This document shows positions 55,901 to 64,000 of a stretch of 64,000 bases of DNA, in pieces. Both the position numbers and the translations under genes were made by a program. Location of the stretch: positions 15,689,501 through 15,753,500 of the forward strand of contig CM036255.1 of the NCBI GenBank assembly GCA_020698575.1. Reading direction: 5' to 3'. The notes under the pieces were generated by a model, which saw only the letters and a list, made by a program, of their open reading frames with translations, had not been told where the DNA came from and did no database searches. This stretch comes from Bostrychus sinensis (lineage: Eukaryota; Chordata; Actinopteri; Gobiiformes; Eleotridae). How positions within the stretch are numbered: the stretch's first letter is position 1; every line of letters starts with the position of its first letter.

Positions 55901-57835
55901 CTATGGTCAAAAGGCTATGGTACTCTTTTGTAAGGGACTTCATACCACTTCATGGCCACATAATGACTTAGATCTGAACCTTGAAGTTACACCCACAGAA
56001 GTAAAAAATGTCTCAAGTTTAAAATCAGACAGGTAAGTAATACCCAATTCAAAGTAGCACCTTTATAACCCACTTGCTCTACAGCAGTATCATTGTAGCA
56101 GTCCTCTTGATCTTGAGCCCTAGATGTATAAAAAAAAGACTGACATGTTTGTGTGGATCATAACCAGGTGTATCTGCAGTGACTCCTCTGCACATCACAA
56201 CAGTAATGTTGCCCTATGGCCACAACTGCACGCTCCTCTTTTGCGTGCTGTAGAGAGCACCCATAGACAGCTGGCAGAAACACATTTTAACCCACGCTGC
56301 TGACATCCATCTAGCCCCCGACACCTCCGGCTCAAACCTGTCTCCTCTGTTCAACAGCAACAGCGCTGACATCCGCCCGGGCTACGAGCAGAGTTAAAGA
56401 AGCATGTAAAGACGGCATGCCAGAATAAAGCACTACCTTGCTACAACTGTGAGTGATGTAAAATGTGGAAATTTCACCTCTCACTCTGCACACAAAAAGA
56501 ATATCTGTATCATATTTACCTTACAGTTTTTTTTTACTACACAGGTAGTAAAAATCCAGGCTTATTTGCACAGCTAATAAAGTGCTGTTTGACAAAAAGG
56601 AAGGCCATAAGCAACATGGAAGCCAAAGGTCTTATCAGTTTTTACCATGTGATTTACTACAAACCTAACACAGATAAAACACTGGTGAATTTCAGTTCTC
56701 TTTTGCACTCAATGTCAGACCTACAAGTAAGACAGCTCTGAGGATAAGGCCCAGTGTAATCCATTCTCTGGAGCTTAAGAAACCCCTCAACTTGATGGTT
56801 GTTCTTTTTCTGTGGGCTATTTAAGAAAATCAATTTGAAGTGAAGTGTTTGCACAGGCGATTAACTTCAGCTAATGATAATGAATTAGGCTGCAAATGCT
56901 CTACCTGCACTGCAAATACATGTGTCCCTGTGTGACTCCAGGACATGCTCACCTACAGTACTGTCAGACACCTTAGGACATAACGTGTCTATACAGTTGT
57001 ATTGTGTTACCTTGAGTTTAATTTGTTCACATTTTTACCAAATTCCAAAGTGATCAACTATTGGGAGAGCTGCTGATAACACTTGTATGTGTGTTAAATG
57101 CTTTTAGATATATAGCTGTGATAAGAAAGAATGTCAATACATCTTTTAGGATATAAAGAAGCTGCTATGTGTGAGCAGGAGCCTAACCTTAAACAGGCCT
57201 TACTAAAGCAACCTACATATTTGCAGTAGAAAATCAGTTATACACTTACTTACAATGGATCTAGTGACAGAGTGACAAGACCTCCACACCTCCACACGCA
57301 TTGTGTAATCTATGTCATGGATTCTACGGACCCTATTATCAAATATTAACAAGTATGTTATAGCTACATACCTGAAGTCAATTCAGCAATACAATAATCC
57401 AGGCAGGCTTATAGACACAGCTTGTGTTACTTGTTGAAGAAGGATTACCAACTCAAAGTAAATAAAGCCCCCTGCACCTACCCCTGACCTATCTTGCCAA
57501 AAAACAGCCTTGCAAGAATGAGAGAACCGACCCAGTGTCCCTAAAGTCCTAGATATTTGTCATAGCACTGCTGCCAAAAGGATGAGTAAAACTTTATATG
57601 GATGCAAGGAGGAGGAAAAGAGCAAAGGGTCAGACAGGAGTCAACCGGACTTCAGTGAGTTTTAAGATAATGCTTCACTCCAAAATGTAGGGGAGCACCT
57701 TAAATAAAAATTTGACGTCAGTGAACCAATGAGCAAAGTTGCGCTTTTTTTTGTGGATTTGGCAAGATCCACTGTATTTTGTCATGAAGTGCTCCATGAC
57801 GCATACCCCGTGACTCACAGTTTATGTGCTGTTGC
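55901..57835. other. No gene recognised
   Basis: Mixed composition. A 92-codon frame at 56463-56741 has no domain. No transposon ends bounded. Confidence 0.4.
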
Positions 57836-58247
57836 CAGGGGTGAAAGTAAGCCGGTACGGCCCGGTACTACGTACCGGCATAAGATTTAGAGGGGGTACG
57901 CAGTACCGGGTAGAAAGAGATCAGCTGTCCGGCCGGTCTTGGCAGCTTTTACACACATTGGAAAGCAGCCGTGGACCGCGGACGCTTTTATGAGAAAAAA
58001 AAAAATCTGACGCTAAAGCATGTGAACCAGGCAGTGCTTTATCTCATAATATATGTGTCTGAGTGGTTTTTAGTGGCTTATGATCGCTCCATGATGTGAT
58101 TTAATGCAAAGAATGTCCCTCTCCCCTCTCATCATTCACTGATTGTCTCGCTTCCTTAAACAAATGCATTGAGCGTGCGCGTCTTAAGCCCAAACCACAC
58201 CTGGAGTGCCGCCTCACATTACACCAAACGCTTGAGAAGGCTATAAT
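57836..58247 (+). mobile_element. hAT left end, interrupted
   Basis: CAGGGGTGAAAGTAAGCCGG then TACGGCCCGGTACTACGTAC resembles a fish hAT terminus with CCGGTAC subterminal motifs. The matching CTTTCACCCCTG end is not found downstream, so the right half is missing or lies beyond rearrangement. Confidence 0.5.
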
Positions 58248-59174
58248 CAGTGGTCCTAATCCCGTCGATCATGATCTACCAGTCGATCATAAAAGAGATC
58301 GCGGAACCAAGTCTTTCCAAATAAAGTCATTTGCCTATGGCTTTTGAATGACACGCAGATGGATCAGTCTGAGATTCTTTCTAACACACGAGACACCGCG
58401 GAAGCGCGAGGAAACCGCGCGAGCTACGAACTAAACCGAATACAAGCAACTTAATAACAATCAGAGTTTTGGCCGCTTTCACTTCAGTTCTGTTGTGGAG
58501 GATGCGGGCGGCTCGCGCTCCGCAGCCGCTCTGAACACTGCCATGGGGCTGACGCACACAGACACACAGGAGGAGAGGCAGCGGTATCAGGGAGGAGACA
58601 GGTGAGGAAGGTGTCAGAGCCTGATGTATGTCACCTGTTTGCTTTGTTTTTGTCCTTCAGTAGTTTGTTGATGCCGTGCGTGAGGAAAGCTGACTTTGTC
58701 GAAGTCTCACAAGCTCCTCCCCTGAGCGTTACCATGGAGCTCCTGTCACTCATCAATTACTAAAATACTAAAATAATGCTGAGCTTTGATGATAAGCTGC
58801 ATTGATACTGCAGTTTAATTCAGGCATAATTATAAATATAGTAGGCCTATTATAATCCATAATAATCAGCTGTTTTAAGAAAATGATGGAATGTTGTAAA
58901 TATCACTGACAAAAATGCTGCATTTATTAGATTCAATTATTCCTGTCCTGAGTTGATGGTTAATATGTTTATCATTTTAGTTTAATAAAATGTGACTTTA
59001 TTAAAGTGGTTAATTCTATTATTATTTTCATGTTTAACCACTGCAATAATAATAACCCTGATAAATGCCCACCATGTTTAATAGAAATAAGGGCTAAAAA
59101 AAAATAAAGGTAGATCTCCTGGCCTTGATGACTTTAAAAGTAGATCACAAGCTGAAAAAGGTTGGGCACCACTG
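58248..59174. mobile_element. hAT element, about 927 bp
   Basis: CAGTGGTCCTAATCCCGTCG on the left pairs loosely with CAGTGGTGCCCAACCTTTTT read back from the right end. Subterminal TGATCTACC and AGTAGATCA-type motifs occur near both ends. The GC-rich core (58380-58600) looks like promoter or 5' untranslated sequence of a parent element. No transposase frame. Flanking 8-mers do not match clearly. Confidence 0.6.
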
Positions 59175-59342
59175 GTCTAGATAGAACTGTTGCTCAATAC
59201 TAATGGTAATTTATACTTTGCTTATTGATTTTAGCCTATTGTTTTTGGTGTATATTGTTGCGTCAGAATTTCATTGCCCCCTCTTTATTTAATATGGACC
59301 CCCCATTGTCCCCTCAATGATATTTGTCTGGAGCCGCCCCTG
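59175..59342 (-). mobile_element. hAT terminus, solo, reversed
   Basis: Read on the minus strand: CAGGGGCGGCTCCAGACAAA then TATCATTGAGGGGACAATGG, a terminus distinct from that at 57836 although both begin CAGGGG. Its partner is absent. Confidence 0.5.
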
Positions 59343-60074
59343 TCTATAGCAGGTTATTAGCGAGTTAGCGACAGAAAGGAGTTTCCCTGTGCTCTGACTG
59401 CAGCAGGAGTCGGGAGCTGCTGCCTGTGTCCCCATGGATGCATGTTAGCTATTCCAACAACATCATATTTCAGATAATTATAGTCTACCTCCACTATACA
59501 GTCCACTAATTATATCACACAGGCCTCCCATTTTAACTTTTGTCATCTTGATCATGCTGTTAATACACTTCCCTTCCTGGCATTAAGATGGTGGCAGAAC
59601 TGGCAGCAGACCATGAGCACGTTGTGTGTGTGGCTTTCTCTGACTAATTACCACATGCAGAAGAGGAGCTTGACTGCAATTTCCATCACTGGGGAACATG
59701 TGTAGAGAGAGGTCTACGGGTGTGCATAAAAGGAGGAGCAGAGGGTAAATGGTTTTCTGTCACTCACTGATGATGAGGCAGCCTCCACCTGGGATCCACT
59801 GTACAACCACTGATTGTTGCCTGTAGACCACTGACAGACAGTGAATGAATGAACTCTCAAAAACCTGCACCGATCCTGCTCATTTTCCATCTGTCACACG
59901 AGAATGGACTGAGACAAAAAGGCAAAAAGAAAGGAAGCTGAAACCATAAAGTGAAGGGCAAAATGTCCAAGCTCTGGGATGCAGTAGTGAAGTGGAATAT
60001 AACACTAAACTGTTGGTAGGATTATTCATAAGGAGAAAATAAAAAAATACTAAATGGCATATGGGGTAAACTGT
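59343..60074. other. No gene recognised
   Basis: Repeat-free, slightly GC-richer at 59590-59830. No coding support. Confidence 0.4.
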
Positions 60075-60320
60075 GGGAGAGTGGTTAGTGCTCCTGCTTT
60101 TCAGTTAGGAGGTCATGGTTTGGTCTTTGGGCTGACACAATCTCACTTTTTCAGTCTTTCTCCAAGTGTTAGTTGAGATGGTGAACCTTTATTGCCTCTA
60201 TTGAATGAACATAAGAGTGCTTTGTTGTCTGACTTATGTCTCTGTGTCAGCCCTGCAACTAACTGTCCAGCCTGTACCCCAACGAAAGCCCATAGTTGCT
60301 GGCTCCATCTATCTGTGATC
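60075..60320 (+). mobile_element. Family C tRNA-derived SINE
   Basis: Head GTGGGAGAGTGGTTAGTGCT and a decayed B box (AGGTCATGGTTTGGTC), later TCTGTGTCAGCCCTGCAACT, GTCCAGCCTGTACCCC and CCCATAGTTGCTGGC. Head and body are both present, so it is near full length though diverged. Confidence 0.62.
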
Positions 60321-61159
60321 CAGCCAGAATGAGAAATACAAGAGTGATAAATGTATTTGGTTTAGTTGTGTCTTCAGGGCTTCGGATTTTCAATTTAAAC
60401 ACTGCATTCACTGTCCATCGTACATATTATATAAAATTATACACTGACATCTTACATTTGAGAATTATTAGCTATGACCATGACTACCCTTCGTGTAGGG
60501 ACAGGTTAACTCACAGCAGGGTGGATCAGGTCAAGCACCCAAGGGCAGAGGACAAAAAGAGGATGTTCTAAAAAAAAAAGAAAAAAGTCTAGAGTGGTAC
60601 AGGTCCCAGCTTTTTCTAGCCACTGGCTGTCTATCTGCTTTTTTCCCCAACTTGTCCGCCTCCCAGGAGAAGAGAGGGAGGCGCAAAATACTTGTGAGTG
60701 AAATGGTGTGAGAAAAAAGGCTTAGAGCGGCGGCAACACCAGCAGTGGAAATGGCATTTCTCTGGAGGAGGTGGACGCTCCTCTTTATTTGATGAGATAG
60801 AGCTGAGGCAGGAGCGAGTTAAGGGAAGTGTGAAGGAGGCGGTCACACGGAGGAGGGGAAAGGTCAAGGGTGATGAGAGGGCGGGCGATGGGGTCGAATG
60901 CCTCTGATTTATTGCTCAATGACACCATGTCTGTGATTATATTGTATGTTCTAGTCACTGTCCTTTCAGGTTTCAGTGAGAGATTTCCTTAGCCCATTTT
61001 GCAAATCAGTGTAAGGCACTTTAAAATGCCACCTACTGCCTATGTCTTGGCACTTGGGTCACAATGTACACCTTAAACACCTTACAGCGATCAAAATGTG
61101 CATGTTTTTTTTAACTGCTTACATATTAATATGATTTGAGGTTCTGAATTCAAATATAT
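60321..61159. other. No gene recognised
   Basis: The 60600-60900 segment is purine-rich and GC-richer with antisense frames (69 and 78 codons) lacking domains. Flanks are AT-rich. Confidence 0.4.
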
Positions 61160-61550
61160 TTGAGTATTTTCACCTTCACCATTATGTTTTTGCCGGGGTT
61201 GGTTGGTTTGTTGGTTGGATAACAGGAATGAAAACAGATATGGGCAAAACAAGGTCAGTAATGCTCCAAGAGAGAAAAGATTGAGGTAGATCCTGAGATT
61301 CTGTCCCATTGCAAATCCAGTTACAGGGGGTCACAAGCCAGTGTACTTTTTGTGCCGGTTCCATGCCCAGATAAATGGAAAGAGTTGGACTGACTGTAAA
61401 ACCAAATCAATTTGCAAATTGCTGCATACTGGAAGAAAAGGGTCTAAAGAATTAGAAAAATTAGATTCTGTCCCATTGTCAGATAGGACCAAACATATTA
61501 CCATACATTTTAACATGTGTATGACAAATGCTTGTAATGCCTAAAATAAC
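61160..61550 (-). mobile_element. Family B copy split by family A
   Basis: Minus strand of 61160-61311 gives AACCAACAAACCAACCAACC and AAAAACATAATGGTGAAGGT, a variant shared with the copy ending at 47350. After the insertion, AGATAGGACC (61481) continues the CCCATTG(C/T) block. The copy is interrupted by a family A element at 61312-61462. Confidence 0.6.
61312..61462 (+). mobile_element. Family A retroposon with 16-bp target duplication
   Basis: Starts CAAATCCAGTTACAGGGGGT, contains GTGTACTTTTTGTGCCGGTT and CCAGATAAATGGAAAGAGTT, and ends in an AGAAAAATT tail. AGATTCTGTCCCATTG is repeated exactly on both sides (61296-61311, 61463-61478). The element is 151 bp because its middle is shortened. 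Confidence 0.88.
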
Positions 61551-64000
61551 AGATTTTATGAAAGATGGACTTGCATAACTATCATTAGTTAAGGTTAAAG
61601 GAGATATCAGGGCTTTTCTGATATAAAAAGGCAGCCAACTTTCCCCTAGAGATGAATAATACTAAGTCTTTACATTTTTCTGTAACTCATGTAGATTTGT
61701 GTAACAGAAATATCCACATTTCCAGCAATTACCAATATTAATTCAGTCCATTTTAAATGGAGTGGTTGAAAACTATACTGTAGCTAACAAGCTGTGAATA
61801 CGCCTGGAGAATTTCAATGTGCAGAAGTCTCCTCAAGAAATAATAAAAAAAAGCATTCAAATGAGATGTAACCATTTCAAGTTTCAGACTATGCAAGCTT
61901 TCTAAATATAGATGAACTTGGGATATCTCAGGACACTGTTCTCACCACATAACTTTTTTTTTTTTTTTTTAAACTAAGAAAAGAGGACTACAAGATTATG
62001 ATGGGTGACTTTTTTCTGCACGGTTTCTTTTTCTGTGTGCAAACTCCATGGCAACACACGGATGAGGTCCATTTGCAGATTCACTGTCACAGATAACACA
62101 AAATATGAGCAATCAAGGCAGAATTAGCAAACCAAAGATAAAGCAACCACGGAGGGACAGAACATCTTGTGGTCGTACAGTCAAGTCCAAAATAACTCAA
62201 CAGCAACTTAAAATACAAAGTGGTAAAAACAAAAATAAAATAAAAATGGTTTGCAGAAAACAGGATCAACATCTTTAAGTGACCAATTGTAAATTTGTGG
62301 ACAGAATTTTTGCCACTTTATTATGTCATTTCTAACCAGAACTGATCTATTAATATATCTAGTAAATGCTGCTCTACTGTATGTGCTGACTGGTTGTGCT
62401 TCTGCCTCATGTCAGTCAGTCCACAGTGAGCCATGCCACCTTCAAAGCCTGCCTTTTTGCCGTGGGCTGCCGGGGTGTAGCGCTCTGTGATTTTAGGTCT
62501 TTATATCAACCCCCTACTCTTCCCGCCCTCGACACGCACAGCCACCCTCATCACTACTGTTAAGATCCGTCTGGGACCCCCTGATCAAAGGCTCCGGAGG
62601 CAGGGGGCTCGGAGGGACATCTCTGATTACCACTGCCCTGAGGCTAGAGCCACCATACCCCCATCAGCCCCATCCCTGCATCATCATCCAGCACCGCAAT
62701 CAGTATGGCCACCACAAAAGCCAGAGAGGAGCCGTGCTCACAATGACATGTGTCATATCTGCTTGTAACATACAGGCAGGGTATGCACATGAGCGGGACA
62801 CATCAAAGGTTTGGAAGTGCAGGCCCAGCTGAAGATAGTGTCTCATACAGGTGCTAAACAAACGAGGCGCCAATTTTTTCTCTGGTGATTAGATGGATAA
62901 GAAACATGTATAACCATGGAACATGTAAAATAAAATAAGGAAAAATAAGATATAAATGGATTAATGAATCTAAATTTACAAAATAGACATGCGTAGAGAA
63001 AACAGTGTTTATTTGTATTTACAAAAGTATAAACTCTCAAGCAGAATATCAGACTATCCTCCCTTTATTAAAAGATTATTTATTAAAAGATTAGTAGATA
63101 AGGAGACTGCAGAATTGTGTTGAGGAGTGATGTTCATGTTGTACTGAAAGTATAATTAGTTAATTCTAGTCGCAGTAAGTTAATAGTTTATTCTTTTTAA
63201 CGTTTTTAAAAGAAAAAATAGCATCAGTTTATCTCTAGTTTATCTTTATACATTACTTTTCCCCTACAATATAAAGAGCCTTGTGAAAGTCACTGTATGT
63301 ATTTAAAAATGAAAACTTCATTCTGTCTCCAGTTGTTTACTTACGCACAAGTTCAATGTTTATTCCATAAGAATATATGGAAGATGTTAGTGTCAAAAGG
63401 GCTCACTTTTTTCCCATTTTAAAAAAAAGTTTAATAATTATTTTCTAACATAAACTGTGTTAGTATGAATTTCAAAGAGATTCTCAATTTGGGAACCGAA
63501 AAATATAAAATATTAAGCTTGGTTGAGGTAGCAGCTGATTCAATTTTGGTGAAAATTTGTTTTGGCTCTCCTGTAAAATCACAAAATGTAAAAATTGCAC
63601 TTACACCCTTATGCTTCCAAGCCCTCCATTTGTAAAATGAGGCGTTTTCAAATAGCAGGCTTTAGTTTTCACTCACAGTTTATCGCCCCTCCCAGTAAAT
63701 CTGGCCTTATGTGACTTGTGATTGGGCAGTGTGTTTGCAGGGGTCTTGTGTAACTTAAGAACTTATAAAGTGTTGATATAAAGTTTTCCTATTTTTTCTA
63801 CTGAGTCATCTTAAGCATGAGCAAGTATCGTAACCTGAAATCCTGTCAACACTAATATTGAAAGTAGAATGTAGTATCAGGTGCTGAGTAAGACGCCATG
63901 CCACCTGTTTGTTTCGTCTGCCGTGCCAACAGCAATAAGCTTTGATCCTTTCATTTTTCAGGCTTTCTGCGGCTCTTGCTATCTGGGACACCCTCTCTTG
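61551..64000. other. No gene recognised
   Basis: Poly-T at 61954-61970. A GC-richer, proline-rich-frame block at 62400-62780 (93-codon frame at 62487) has no domain or splice support I trust. The rest is AT-rich unique sequence to the end of the window. Confidence 0.4.

Noticed and set aside
62400..62780. GC-richer block with a 93-codon frame as a possible exon
   Set aside because: Amino-acid composition is proline/serine-rich without a domain, and no convincing splice sites; kept only as a note in the regional entry.

Overview
This window looks like a stretch of a bony-fish (teleost) nuclear chromosome. It is AT-rich, has no bacterial-type operons, contains many microsatellites and homopolymer runs, and is packed with fish-type transposon relics: hAT, Tc1/mariner, PIF/Harbinger, piggyBac, and tRNA-derived or LINE-tailed SINEs. 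Some terminal sequences resemble, from memory, repeats widespread in percomorph fish, including a Tol2-like motif. I cannot assign a species.

I recognise no intact protein-coding gene, rRNA, functional tRNA, CRISPR array or operon. The longest open frames (about 60-150 codons) are low-complexity, overlap on both strands, or lie inside repeats. The window is best read as intergenic or intronic DNA. Three recognisable coding remnants are all dead transposases: the zinc-finger end of a piggyBac transposase at about 21.4 kb, the start of a Tc1 transposase at 14.2 kb, and internal Tc1 pieces at 35.8 kb and 49.9 kb.

Layout: 0-10 kb holds short retroposons, two hAT MITEs with target duplications (4.4 and 8.6 kb) and an 11-bp minisatellite (9.4 kb). 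10-20 kb has a candidate conserved element, several hAT elements, a Tc1 fragment and a PIF/Harbinger element with 33-bp perfect inverted repeats. 20-33 kb has a piggyBac relic nested in an older repeat, an 872-bp and a 780-bp hAT element with perfect 8-bp duplications, and a 140-bp AT tract. 33-50 kb has Tol2-like/CTA-rich composites, a 532-bp deleted Tc1, a 0.78-kb piggyBac-like MITE and a mariner MITE. 50-64 kb has a Tc1 with ~210-bp inverted repeats, an 802-bp hAT, a well-preserved tRNA-derived SINE, a mosaic of three hAT ends (57.8-59.3 kb) and a retroposon with a 16-bp target duplication.

I use four labels for recurrent families. A: a ~150-205 bp retroposon starting AATCCAGCCAC. B: a repeat ending in GAGTTATnTTGC followed by AAAC-rich units. 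C: a tRNA-derived SINE with GGAGAACATGCA and CAGGGTGTAC blocks. D: a repeat containing AGCGCCTTTCTAGAT. No TE shows an intact transposase, so all are presumably non-autonomous or dead. Family and superfamily names are from pattern recognition only; no search was run.
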